DNA from: Patiria pectinifera
Lineage: Eukaryota > Echinodermata > Asteroidea > Valvatida > Asterinidae
NCBI GenBank assembly: GCA_029964075.1
Contig: CM057147.1
Location: forward strand, 18,559,513 to 18,623,512
Direction: 5' to 3'
Length of the DNA stretch: 64,000 nucleotides
Shown: positions 46,965 through 57,589 of the stretch, piece by piece
How positions within the stretch are numbered: the stretch's first letter is position 1
Layout: every line of letters begins with the position of its first letter
Notes under the pieces: model-generated
What the model saw: the letters and a program-made list of their open reading frames with translations, nothing else
The model's database searches: none
What the model was told of the DNA's origin: nothing
Translations under genes and position numbers: made by a program

Positions 46965-47010
46965 CGTAGCCAGGGTTTTCATCCTAAGGGACGTGGGGGG
47001 GGGGGGGGGC
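46965..47010. repeat. GCGTAGCCAGG plus G-run repeat fragment
   Basis: GGCGTAGCCAGGGTTTTCAT followed by a run of about 15 G. Similar fragments, with GCGTAGCCAGG or its complement next to C/G-runs, occur at 58,180-58,360 and, more loosely, near 36,150 and 62,800. Confidence 0.45.
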
Positions 47011-48155
47011 TTGAGGTTACAATGGAGGGGCGACCCAAAATTTCATCCGAGCTGAAAGGCCGTGAGACAGGGTTCCTTCACCGGATACCCGCCCAATACC
47101 CGCCCTAGTCTAGTGTCCCACATACCACTCGGCCGGGCCACTATAGATGCTCTACATTAATCCGTGTTCCACTCGCGCTCGCTGAACATATAACTAAAAC
47201 ACACGGTCAACCGGAACGCTATGCCGCAACGTTGACGTAAATATGACGTGCGCGTTTTTAGCATATTAATTAGCGTGACTCTGCGTGACTTCCCGTGGGT
47301 CTTGGTATAGACCAATCGAAAACAACCAAAAAGGTTAACATTTTTTGGGGGGTGGAGAACTCGTGAAGGAGGGAGTCGTAAACTTTGTAACTGCATTCCA
47401 TATGGATAGAGCTTATTAATATTCGTGACGCTTGAAAGTATTGAAAAATGACGAACTCAAAGCCTATTTTTCAAATTGTAATGAAAAATACTGAACATAT
47501 CAAAACGATTTTTTAGTACATAGTAGGATCATGATCTCTGAGATACGGCCTTCAAAACGGGAGTAAATGATGTTTAAAGAGTTAACCCGCGAACATCCAA
47601 ATGTCTGTGTAACGGTAATTTGAGCTTGTTTCCTTCAAATCGGTCGTAACGATCGAAAGGACGGTACATTACAGTAATTACTTTCCCCGCCCTCTGAGAG
47701 ATGCAATCATAATGTTGAATAGTTGGCAGGGTCATCCTCATGCCGTACGCTAATGGATCTGGCATTCAAAGTGGATAAATCACCTGTTGCCGCCTATTGA
47801 ACTTTGTTTTCTTTCTTAATTTATTCTTAACAAAAAAAGAAAGGACAACTTTATTATTACATATATTATTTCATTCATCGGACGTACTAACTAAAGAAAT
47901 TAGAACCCAGCCCTGTGTGGGTGATTAGGTTGTTAGTTTTGCTAGAAGTTGATCACAGATTACATAAATCCATCACCACTCGCGAAAATCCATCACCGAT
48001 TGTGACAGTCAATCACCGATTGCAAAACTCCACTGCCTATCGATAAAGTGCATCACCGATTTGATGATCACATTAAATGCCTCTTTGGCGTTCCATAGAA
48101 CCCAAATGGTATCGCTATTCGTCGTGCCTGACGTTCGCCGATGCAAAACAGTAAG

Positions 48156-48411
48156 TCGCCGCGGCGAGTTATTATCTCGCCGCGGCGAGATAGTAACTCG
48201 CCGCGGCGAGATAGTAATTCATTTCGCGATATCGTAATTCGCCGCGGCGAGATAGTAATTCATTTCGCGATATCGTGATTCGCCGCGGCGATATCGTAAT
48301 TCGCCGTAACTCGCCGCGGCGAGATAGTAACTCGCCGCGGCGAGATAGTAACTCGCCGCGGCGAGATAGTAACTCGCCGCGGCGAGATAGTAACTCGCCG
48401 CGGCGAGATAG
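48156..48411. repeat. 21-bp palindromic units (right arm)
   Basis: The same CTCGCCGCGGCGAG palindrome with ATAGTAA spacers: three units at the inner end, five regular units at the outer end, and a disordered middle with a TTCATTTCGCGATATCGTAA variant. It is the inverted counterpart of the left array but shorter. Confidence 0.85.
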
Positions 48412-48461
48412 GAAAAAAAATTCTTAATTTCTTTTGGCCCTTCTACGCTTCCGTATTGAAG

Positions 48462-49020
48462 GGCTCGAACAAAATGATAGACTTTTCCCAGCCGTCCACA
48501 CACTTTACAAATATTCCCCTGTTGGGGGCAACCTGATTAAATTTCCTGATGACACAACCTGATAAAAATTCCTGATGGCATTACCAGAAAAAAGTCATTA
48601 GCCATTTTGAAATGTAATTTGTTTCTTCTGCTCCCTCTTGTCTTTTAAATGCGCAAATTAAAAGGACACTGTAAAACCTGTGACCTTTAACATCTATGGC
48701 GTTTCTAAATTAAACATGCGCAGTTGGGAAACATGCATGTCAACAGTTTGCAGTCTTACTGTGGATGGTGCCCCACCCAATGCTCTTGTCGAAGTCGTTG
48801 ATTTGTTCATGGAAGGATTTCTTTAAATTGTGGGCGGGTTTTTGTACAGTCTGCGGGGTGGGGGCTTCATGTCGAAGTTAGTGCATTGTCCAGATTCAAG
48901 AAGTTCTACCGAAATTTACTGTATATTGTGGATGTCGTTTTCAACTATGCCAGTGTACACTATAGTAACGACGAAAAAGGACATCGTGCTAGTTCCCGTA
49001 AATATTTGGGAAACTGCCAG
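48462..49020 (+). promoter_or_regulatory. conserved upstream block of gene C, second part, to predicted 5' splice site
   Basis: This continues the block after the foldback insertion (GGGCTCGAACAAAATGATAG matches 33,309). It ends at the conserved donor GCCAG|GTACGT (49,020/49,021), which would join the acceptor TTCTTCCCAACAG at 51,095. The reading frame is not kept among copies, so a 5' UTR exon is the likely reading. Confidence 0.5.
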
Positions 49021-49199
49021 GTACGTACGTTTGCTTTTACGGCATGTTTGGCTTAACATCATGTGCCCACATACACGCCACCCAGGTTCTCTATAAACAG
49101 TGATGATTCGTCAATGGAAATAATTGCAGGCTCTTTTTTATTTTGCTGGCATGGGGAAGGGAACTGTTTTGTCATACCTTTGGATTTGAAATGATTGGT

Positions 49200-50285
49200 G
49201 TCTTGATGTTTATAAGCCCAAGTATCACCACCATCACCATTATGTCATCCGACCATGATCACCACTAACACTGTCGTGATCATCACCATCCCATCACCAC
49301 CATGATCATCTTTGACAACATGACCACATATAATATGACCCCATACGGGTTAACAATCACTATAACCACCACCACCACCACCACACCATCCAACCACCAT
49401 CTCACCACCCCCACCACCACCATAACTATCACGATAATACCCATCCCCCACTATATCATCTTTGACAACCTGACCAACATCACCACAGCCATCTGCACTA
49501 ACACTATCATGATCATTACTGACACATCATCACTATATCATCTTTGAGAACCTGACCACACCCTTGGCCCATACAAGGATAAAAATTATCACCGACATCA
49601 CCACAACTACCACCGTCATCTCTATAAGGATCATCACCCTCGCATCATCACCACATTAATCGTCTTTGACAACACCCATGGACCCATAGACGGATACAAA
49701 TCACCATCGTCCCAACTACCACCGTCATCATCATCAGGGTCATCCCAATAACATCATCTCCATAATCATCTTTGACAACCTGACCAAAGCCTGGCCCCAC
49801 GCACAAAAAATCATCATCACCACCACCACCACCATCATCATCACTATCAGGATTGTCCCCATGATGACCCCATCCCCATCAGGATCATCTCATCGCCACC
49901 ATATTTTCTTTGACAGTAAGACCACACTCATGAGCCCATTAGATGATAAAAATGATAATCATCTCCACTATTTATCATCACTATCAGGATCATCACTAAC
50001 ACATCACCAATATATCTTTGACAGTAAGACCACACTCATGAGCCCATTAGATGATAAAAATGATAATCATCTCCACTATTTATCATCAATATCAGGATCA
50101 TCACTAACACATCACCAATATATCTTTGACATGATGACCACACTCGTGGGCCCATACGGGGATAAAAATCACCATCGCCTCCATCATCATCATAATCATT
50201 ATTATGAGGATCATATCCCCTCACTAACACATCACCCCTTATCATCTTTCACAACCAGACCACCATCATAATCATCATCAACCTC
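49200..50285. repeat. ATC/ACC-rich minisatellite with a 108-bp higher-order repeat
   Basis: ATCACC-type simple sequence with recurring TTTGAC...CC(A)CACTC...GCCCAT phrases. From 49,909 to about 50,130 three consecutive starts of TTTGACA lie exactly 108 bp apart (49,909, 50,017 and 50,125). Because 108 is a multiple of three, a 136-codon frame stays open (49,861-50,271); I regard it as a by-product. Confidence 0.8.
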
Positions 50286-50829
50286 ACCATCTTGATACCA
50301 CCCTGGTCCCAGTAAAGTAACAAAGTCAGGGGCTGTATCGTCAATCCCTATAATATCTTTACGAATCATCATCCAGTCAGATGACCTAAGCCTGGAAGTT
50401 GGAATTAGTATTAAAATCAAAAGACATGTACATGTGCACCGGACCATAACAATCAGCGCTCATTACTTAGCCAACTCATACCAGCCATCAACGATTAGAT
50501 TGGGTTGGGTTAGTGGGGTGAGAAACAGTGTGGTTTATTTTATATTATCGCGTCAATATCAAACCAGGTGCCACTTAAAGTTTTACGGCAAACTATTAAT
50601 GAAATGAAGCAGATAACTGAATTTTGTATGTCCGTCTCCTGTTTAAAAAATATCGATGGATTTCTCCCTGCTATATAGACCTATATATGGAAAACGAAAA
50701 TCACTTACTACATTTTGCACTCTACTTTTGTTCCCCCCATTTTGTTTTTAAAATTTACTGCAGTCACAAGGATTGTTAGGACACCATGACGAGATTGTTG
50801 GATTTTACTGTAGTATAGGCCTTTGTGAG

Positions 50830-51095
50830 CTTTAAAAAACTGCCATAGGAGGTTTCGGGAATTGACTGTTATAACCATATAGTTTCAACCATGAACAGCG
50901 TACGGGAACTACATTGTATGCATTTTATAGCAGGACCGCAAACTGGGGAAGAGTGGTAACCCCAAACAGCGTCCTCTCCTGTTCGTGCACGCCGTCCATA
51001 TAATCCATGCTTCAAAAGTACACCTATACGTTTGTTCGGATCATTTCCGTAACTGTCTTTCACATGCATGGTTACATTTTGTTTCTTCCCAACAG
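50830..51095 (+). other. conserved block ending in a 3' splice site, before gene C
   Basis: This stretch matches 59,070-59,339 before gene D (TTTCAACCATGAACAG, TAGCAGGACCG, GATCATTTCCGTAACTGTCT). It ends in GTTTCTTCCCAACAG, a good acceptor, followed by about 50 bp of leader to the ATG. It may be the end of the 5' UTR intron or carry a second promoter. Confidence 0.45.
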
Positions 51096-51147
51096 GCTAC
51101 TGTAACAAGTTGATCCGCCCGTCTGAAATTCGGTCTCCACTGTTACC

Positions 51148-53565
51148 ATGGCAAAGGATATTTCACCGGGGCTTTTCCAGTTAGATCTGCCTTTCAACAA
51201 ACCAGACTTGAAGAAAGACGCTTTCAAGATGAAGCTGCTAGACATTGAGGCGGACTTAGAGGCGCGAAAAGGCCGACCTGAGGAACTTGCCATCCTCAAT
51301 CTGATTGGTGTGTTCAATTGCCGGCTCGAACGCTACAAGGATGCCGAAGAAAAATTTCGCGATGTCCTCTCTAAGGATGAACACAACCTCAACGCTCTAG
51401 CAAACATGCAGTACCTTTTGGAGAAACTTTACAGAACAGTAGACGGTAGACGATACAAAAGCAAACTAGACATGTACCTGAGTAAGTCTACAGAGGAGGC
51501 AGTCAGTGTTAGGATGAGAGCAAGGTGCTTAGCAGAGCAGGCATATGCTTATGCTTGCGATATGCACACAGATCGTGACAGTGTCGGTAGAGAGCGGTTC
51601 ATAGAATCCAATGATATCTTCCAAAGGACACTGGAGCTTGGTGGTGATCTGGTAGAGACGGCGGAGAAGGACTTTTGGAAATTCTGCATTGCCAAGAACG
51701 CGCATAAGATTTTCGACAGGTTAAGCTTCGGCGAACATCGCGTTCAAGCCACAGACTACATGGACACAGCTATCGAGATCTTCTATGAAATAACACAGAA
51801 GGAACCCGGTGATTCCAAATACCAAGGCGAAAGTTGGCGCCACTTGGGAGACATTCTCCGCAAGGTTCAGTTGAGGAAGCACTGCAGTTCTGCCCATTTG
51901 CCGGACGAACTGCAGAAGTACGTTGCAGACCCGGAGCTATGCATGAAGAAAGCACTCGAGTGTGACCCGGATAATCCCAGGATCCTAGCCCGCTACGCTA
52001 ACTTTGTGTATCACCTCAGGCGATACACAAAAGAGGCACTGAGATTGCTGGATAGGTCGATCACACTAGACAACAGCGACTTTAACTTCTACGCTTTCAG
52101 TACAAGAGGAACAGTTCGGTTGAAGTTCTACAAATGGAAGATGCGAATGGCTGAGTTAGATAATAAACGGCACTCCAAACCAGATCGAAGCGTGCTAGAA
52201 CTCGCAAAAATTGATATGGAGAGGGCAATTGACATACGCCATGCGTCGTGGGACTTGCTGAATATCGCGGACGTGTATCACCTTTTGGCCCGGTGTGACC
52301 CAGATGAGCCCAACGAGTCAAAAAGGCAATACCTGGAGAAGGAATTCGAGTACTTGAAAAGGGCTGCAGATTGTGAAGCCGGTAACCGGTTAATTTCAGT
52401 GAAACGCTTGCTGGGGTGCTGCCTGTTTGACTTGGGCCACTATCGCGAGTCCATTCAGTTGTATGATGAAACTTTGAATTTGGAGTCAGCCACTTCGCAA
52501 TATACAGGTTATTTCTATGAACAATTCCGCAGTTATTTGTGCCTACTGCAGAGCGATCCAAAGGATGATTCCCCCTTGGAGGAGATGGCCCAGTCCTTGA
52601 GGCAGGCCGTTGCAAAGTATGGGACGAGCGCCCTCATCAAGAACGTCTTTGGCACATTGAGAGTAGAGTACAAACACGAGGTTCAGGTCTTCAGCGACTA
52701 CTGTAAAACAATCCCGAGCCACGATAGTCTCTTGTTTGTGCTGACTTCTAACGAACCACCGTCCCCTCTTACCCCACCTCCTCGCCCTGGTGGGTTACTC
52801 AAGGAGTCTTGGGAAAGCCCAGAGAAAGAGAAAGAGGATCACGGTGTTGGAGAGCCCCAAAAGGAAAATCCCAAGACCTTGGACAGTCTGTCTCCGGTTG
52901 CACTATCTGAACATACTCCTAGCCTGATTGATGCCGGCAAAGATGTGGCCCCCTCACCAGATAGTGGGCTCGAAGCACCCAACCAAAACCCAGATGAACA
53001 AGCAAGTCAAGCTACCGAATCACTAGTGGCATCCAACCAAACCCCAGACAAGCCAGCAGATGGGGCTGCCGCATCACTAGTGGAGGGAATAAGAAGCATA
53101 TCCATTACAGATTCACCACCAGAAAAAGGCTCTGATCGTACGCTGAAAGATTTTGACTTCTTTGTTGTACACACGGAAAGTGACACAGAGTGGGTGCACG
53201 AAGAATTGCTTCCTAAGTTGGGGATAAGGAAGTTAAAGGGGTCCACAACCCAAGAAAATTCTCTGGCAGGTTCCTTCGTCCTTAGCAGTGAGTTGCATTT
53301 GATGGAAAGCAGTGCTTGTATTTTGTTCGTCCTTACAAGTGGTTTCGAGACGGAGTGCAAGTTTCTCATGCATCACGCTCTGAAACTCAAGAAAGGAGGT
53401 CACGTCATTTTCCCGCTTCGAAGGGGCAAATCTGCAGTTCCACGGGAGCTTCAAGATATCCTCTTTTGCTTCGATGCTACTCACGAGAGAGTAAATTGGG
53501 ATAAATTAGCTCAAGACATTAAGCGTCAGATCCAAGCAGCTAAGGACTTGCCCGTGCATGATTAG
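51148..53565 (+). CDS. gene C: TTC22-like TPR-TIR protein
   Basis: A single coding exon of 805 residues. Residues 1 to about 555 are TPR-type repeats almost identical to genes B and D. Residues about 555-665 are a Pro/Ser/Asp/Gln-rich linker with a duplicated APNQ-PD...SLV phrase. Residues about 666-800 are a TIR domain: FDFFVVHTESDTEWVHEELL (box 1 strand and helix A), the BB-loop region around SLAGSFVL, strand CILFVLTSGF, ECKFLMHHALKL, VIFPLRRGKSAVPRELQD and a final WDKLAQDIKRQI helix. TIR domains bind other TIRs or hydrolyse NAD. Here the position usually held by the catalytic Glu appears to be Leu (KFLMHHAL), so scaffolding is more likely. The ATG context ACCATGG is strong. A TPR-TIR adaptor or sensor in innate signalling is inference. 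Confidence 0.93.
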   Translation: MAKDISPGLFQLDLPFNKPDLKKDAFKMKLLDIEADLEARKGRPEELAILNLIGVFNCRLERYKDAEEKFRDVLSKDEHNLNALANMQYLLEKLYRTVDGRRYKSKLDMYLSKSTEEAVSVRMRARCLAEQAYAYACDMHTDRDSVGRERFIESNDIFQRTLELGGDLVETAEKDFWKFCIAKNAHKIFDRLSFGEHRVQATDYMDTAIEIFYEITQKEPGDSKYQGESWRHLGDILRKVQLRKHCSSAHLPDELQKYVADPELCMKKALECDPDNPRILARYANFVYHLRRYTKEALRLLDRSITLDNSDFNFYAFSTRGTVRLKFYKWKMRMAELDNKRHSKPDRSVLELAKIDMERAIDIRHASWDLLNIADVYHLLARCDPDEPNESKRQYLEKEFEYLKRAADCEAGNRLISVKRLLGCCLFDLGHYRESIQLYDETLNLESATSQYTGYFYEQFRSYLCLLQSDPKDDSPLEEMAQSLRQAVAKYGTSALIKNVFGTLRVEYKHEVQVFSDYCKTIPSHDSLLFVLTSNEPPSPLTPPPRPGGLLKESWESPEKEKEDHGVGEPQKENPKTLDSLSPVALSEHTPSLIDAGKDVAPSPDSGLEAPNQNPDEQASQATESLVASNQTPDKPADGAAASLVEGIRSISITDSPPEKGSDRTLKDFDFFVVHTESDTEWVHEELLPKLGIRKLKGSTTQENSLAGSFVLSSELHLMESSACILFVLTSGFETECKFLMHHALKLKKGGHVIFPLRRGKSAVPRELQDILFCFDATHERVNWDKLAQDIKRQIQAAKDLPVHD

Positions 53566-55600
53566 GCCACCAGAGGTACAAAAAAAACATACACTCCAGT
53601 ACTGTTATAGAGTGCTCAGCAGGTGCCGGCGTCGTTCCACACAAACGAAGAAACATCACCCACTGATGGTGATGTCCGTTGCCACTGATGTGTCCAGCGC
53701 CATTTTTAGTTCCTGAACTTAGTCCATCCCTGCTAAGTACTGCAGGCTTACCACTGAGCTCCCCACTAAAATACCACCGGCTAATTCAACCACCGAGTTC
53801 ACATGCGTACAACAATATGCACATTTTTATATAGTGCGTTTTTCCCTTGGCCAGCGTATTTTATAAAGACTGTATACTCAGTGCTTGCGAGAAAAAAATA
53901 TCACAAGCTTACTCAGGTGGGACTCGAACCCACGACCTCCTGCTCACTAGTGCAGATACGTCCTTCCACTCGACCACCGAGCTTTCCCGGGTCGGCTGGC
54001 CGGTTCGAGTCTGATGATGATGTATAGATGTGGGTACCGCAACCAAACTTAAAAAAAAAAAACGTCGTCGAAATTGCAAAACCCAATGTTAAATGTACAT
54101 CTCCCTGACGCAAATTCCATCTTTTTTTCATAGACTAAGTATTTATCTTCAAACCATAACGCTAATTCATTGCGATCAATCAGGGCGTTGTCATTCTTAC
54201 TACCTCTTTCGCGAGGTAAACGTAAAATAAATATTTACCCGTCTCGATAGACGGAGCTGCTAGACATAGAAGTTTGCTAAGCACACTTGCTCACTAGTAA
54301 AACATGTTACCAGCCAAAGCTTTATGCAGTTTATGAAACTTTTGTTGTAATTGGTACTCAACATGCGGTTCCCATTCGCGAACCTGACTCACGAAGTCGA
54401 CGAACCGCACGCAAAGTGCTTTGGACTGCAGATCATAGACTGCATACATAGACCTCAGTGATAAATACGCGCATTTCCAAAAAATATTAAAAATGCTCAC
54501 AACTCTCCAAGGTGTTTGAGAAACACATTTATAATCTTTCATTTTCTGTCCATTTTTTTGGGATGAACCAATGATTTGGGGAGAAAATTCCATCCAAATG
54601 TGATCACCTCTAAAAGTACTCCTGAAGCCCATCGCCATTTTGAAAAAGGACTCATAAACGCTCCATTGCAAAAATAGAGCCATTCATTATTTTAGGGCCC
54701 TATTTCATCCGAATTTCACAGAAATACGAGCTCGCAGTCCTCTGCACGGCTTCCACCTTCTTTTTTTTTGCATTTTATTTCTACTACAACCTTCAAGTTT
54801 TCGGACGTAAAAATGCTCTAATACCGGATAATTTGTGGGCATGCAAATTGTGATTTGGCTGTCATTTTCGTAGACAATTTAGGGCCTGTTTACTGGTCTG
54901 CAGCCTTTGCGGCCTGTTTATACCGTGTGTGTTAATTAAGGGCGCCCGCTACGGTGAATCCCTTCACAGTCCAATGCACCACTAAGGACGTCTTCGAACC
55001 AAGAGTAAATTTAGCCGTGCATTGGTAAAAATGCATGCAGTGTACGAGTTAGAACATTTTGGTCGAATTTCTCAAAATGGTGGGTTTTCCTCTGAGTTGC
55101 CACAAGGGGATATAAGATTAAGCAGTATAGGGTAAAAAAAACTTGGAAAAAAAAACAAACACCGAGTGTGACGAACAGCACTGGCGGAGCAAATGTAAAT
55201 AAATTTGAAGCAATTGTTTGTCACCATGATGTACATAATAATGTCAGGTTTCCAAAGTAACCAGAAGCTGATGACTTGGCGGAAACTATGTAGTTTGTTT
55301 TAAAGGCGGAAACTATGTAGTTTGTTTTAAAGGCATATAGGATCAACTGCATCTATCCCAAAATTACCCGACCGAATTCAATTATCAAAAAGCTTGGATT
55401 TAAGATCTTACTGGTACTAAACACCCCGTCAAATTATTCTGTCTGCTGGCTTCCTCTGTATTTATTTCCAAACAACAGGTATCCATGAATAAAAGACAGT
55501 TTGTAGAAAATTTTATTTCTTGTACATTGTGCATTGTACAATTCTTTAAACCGTTTTTGTTTTCAATAAAAAGTTTATACTGTTGTTGTCAAAAATATAA
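53566..55600 (+). other. downstream region of gene C
   Basis: No gene is supported. From about 54,132 it matches the region after gene D (61,962 onward: AGACTAAGTATTTATCTTCA), but 53,603-54,130 is unlike D. An AATAAA at 55,565 is shared with D (63,558) and with the gene A side (32,735), so it may be the polyadenylation signal. Confidence 0.5.
53890..54010 (-). repeat. tRNA-derived SINE, fullest copy
   Basis: On the minus strand it has GCTCGGTGGTCGAGTGG (A box) and GGGTTCGAGTCCCACC (B box and T-arm), and a tail TTTTTTTCTCGCAAGC. The T-arm pairs well, but the acceptor stem has mismatches and wobbles and the anticodon region is not tRNA-like, so it is not called a tRNA gene. Confidence 0.65.
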
Positions 55601-56001
55601 GATTTTTTTCTTTGATTGCTAGAACCTCTTTAACATGTTCTGCGGATTTGGATACTAGTAATTAAAATATTTGCTCAAGTTTAAGCCTACCTGAGCTCTC
55701 AATACCATGAAGGAATAAACCTACAGCAGAATATGCCTACGACTCGTGTCATATGAGAATCCCTATTATTCCCTATTATTGGTTAATCCCTCGCACGTGA
55801 CAGGTCACCCTCATATATATTATCCTATAAATAGCATATTATCATACTTACGCGTGCGCAATACTACCAACAAGTTCATATTTCATGGAGTCGGATATTC
55901 ACGCTACACCGGAGAATATAAATAGTCGAGTGTGGAAGGCCTATCGCGCTTGTTGTACCAGCAGTGTTAACGGCACATTGTGCTTCTGCGCGGCAGAGTC
56001 G

Positions 56002-57378
56002 CCATCAACACATTTCATAAGCTATTTGCATATGAATACGATTACTCACCGCTGGGATTTCCCCCGATGAGAAGTTCTGAACGTGAACTTGGTCGCACTC
56101 CAACCTCGTCCCCAGGGTGTCGAGCAGTACGCGCCCACCACTACCCGCTCTCTCACAATTGCATGTGCAAGATTGATGCAAATGAGGAATAGTCTGGTGC
56201 CTGCATGTGCGTTACATTTGCATTTGTTTTTGTATGCGGTGTCTGGGATAAAAACAGAATCAATTCGTCGCAGCGCGAGCATGGCATGAGTTTCGAAAAT
56301 AAGATTTTATTTTAATAATGTTACGATCTTAACGAGACAATATGCAGTATCACATTTCATATTAATATGAACAAGTTGGAAAGGAGACGATATTTTTGAG
56401 AAGGCGTGGACGAATGATCACGAAAACACGTACTGCATGTTGTGAATAACAACACCAAGTACACGATATAAATCCATTTCTAGCCAATTGCGGTATCGAA
56501 TCAGGATACAGGAAAGAAGCGTCCTATCCAGGGCTTACTATTGGAAACGATGTTGGAAATAAAGTAAGCACTGGGGACGAGGTTGTGTCGCACTCGTACT
56601 TGTACTTGCGTGGCCATGAACCGAAGGCACGCAGTACATAGGATGATATCGTTAGATCAGAATAGGATACCACGATTGGATGCCGACCTGTGACGTCAAG
56701 GTCACCAACGCTGGTTGTTCATGGGCGCGCACGCCAGGTCAGTGCGCTTCACCCACAATCCTTTGCGTATTCTGACATGATTTTGTACAGAAAATGATCG
56801 GCCTGTACCGGAGATTTTAAAGGGCACGAGCAAAATAATACACTTGTTTCCCAGTCACCCACACATTTTACGAATGTTCCCTTGTTGTGGACTACCTGAT
56901 TAAAAAACCTAAAGACTTTGAAAAAAGTAGTCATTAACCGTTAAAAATTTAATTTTTATTTTACTGCTCTTTTCCTTTCTTGCCCTTAAAAAAATGTGAC
57001 ATTAAAAGTGTACTGAAAAACAAGGACCGTTAACCTTTAACACCAATGGTGTTTGCAAACATGCGCAGTATAGGCAATCCCAATTGCATGTCGACATTTT
57101 GCAATCGTACGATAATGGTGCCCAACCTAATGCTCTTGTCGAAGTCGTTGATTAGTTTATGACTGAGGAAGGATTTCTTTAATTTGTGGGCGGCATTTGT
57201 GGAGTCGTTTGGGCGGTGGCTCTGTGCCAAAGTCAGCCCCTGTTGTCGTCCAGATTCAGAAGCTTACCGAATGTACGATTGTGTATTTTGTGGATGTGGT
57301 TTCAACTACGCAGTGTACACGATACTGACGAGAGAGGACATCGACTACTTCCCCAACTAATGTTTGGAAAACTGTCAG
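56002..57378 (+). promoter_or_regulatory. conserved upstream block of gene D, with a hAT-like insertion, to predicted 5' splice site
   Basis: Octamer ATTTGCAT (56,024), CCATGAACCGAAGG, TGACGTCAAGGTCACC (a full CRE-like palindrome next to an AGGTCA half-site), ACCCACAATCC (56,751) and donor GTCAG|GTACAT at 57,378/57,379. The element at 56,101-56,587 splits it. The acceptor partner is CCCAACAG at 59,339. Confidence 0.5.
56101..56587. mobile_element. hAT-like non-autonomous element, 8-bp target duplication
   Basis: Ends CAACCTCGTCCCCAG and CTGGGGACGAGGTTG are inverted repeats. The 8-bp sequence TCGCACTC lies on both sides (56,093-56,100 and 56,588-56,595), and the other three copies of this block lack the insert. 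An 8-bp duplication with CA...TG-like ends fits hAT elements. No transposase in the 487 bp. Confidence 0.8.
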
Positions 57379-57589
57379 GTACATATGTTTGCTTTTATGG
57401 CATGTTGGGCTTCACATTATGTGCCCACACACACACAAGTACACCTCTGCCCCCAGGTTCTCTGTAAATATGGTGATGATTCGTCAATGGAAATAATTGC
57501 AGGTTCCCTTATATTTTACTGGCATGGGGAAGGGAACTGTTTTGTCATACCTTTGGATTTGAAATGATCATCGGTGTCGATGTTTATGA

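Larger units (their letters stand above)
46509..48455. mobile_element. foldback transposon with 21-bp palindromic repeat arrays
   Basis: A 1,947-bp element flanked by the 6-bp direct repeat TTGAAG (46,503-46,508 and 48,456-48,461). Its ends are inverted repeats, TACGGAAGCGTAGAAGGGCC and the reverse complement at 48,436-48,455. The arms (about 460 and 390 bp) contain tandem repeats and end inwards in a matching pair (CGCCAAAGAGGCAT and ATGCCTCTTTGGCG). The central 1.1 kb has no transposase. The paralogous sites at 33,302 and 56,812 lack it. The long repeat-filled arms recall foldback elements such as the TU elements of sea urchins; the family is not assigned. Confidence 0.85.

Noticed and set aside
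46290..46982. Open frames of YLAAASY, SRRGELL, SPRRDSN and similar heptads, up to 207 codons on both strands
   Set aside because: They arise because the 21-bp palindromic DNA unit equals seven codons and contains no stop in several frames; frames are open on both strands alike.
49861..50271. A 136-codon frame with 36-residue repeats
   Set aside because: The period of 108 bp keeps the frame open by itself; low-complexity ATC/ACC sequence without conservation in the other two tracts.
53890..54010. A tRNA gene on the minus strand
   Set aside because: A and B boxes and the T-arm are good, but the acceptor stem is imperfect and the anticodon region is not tRNA-like; it shares its tail with other SINE copies.
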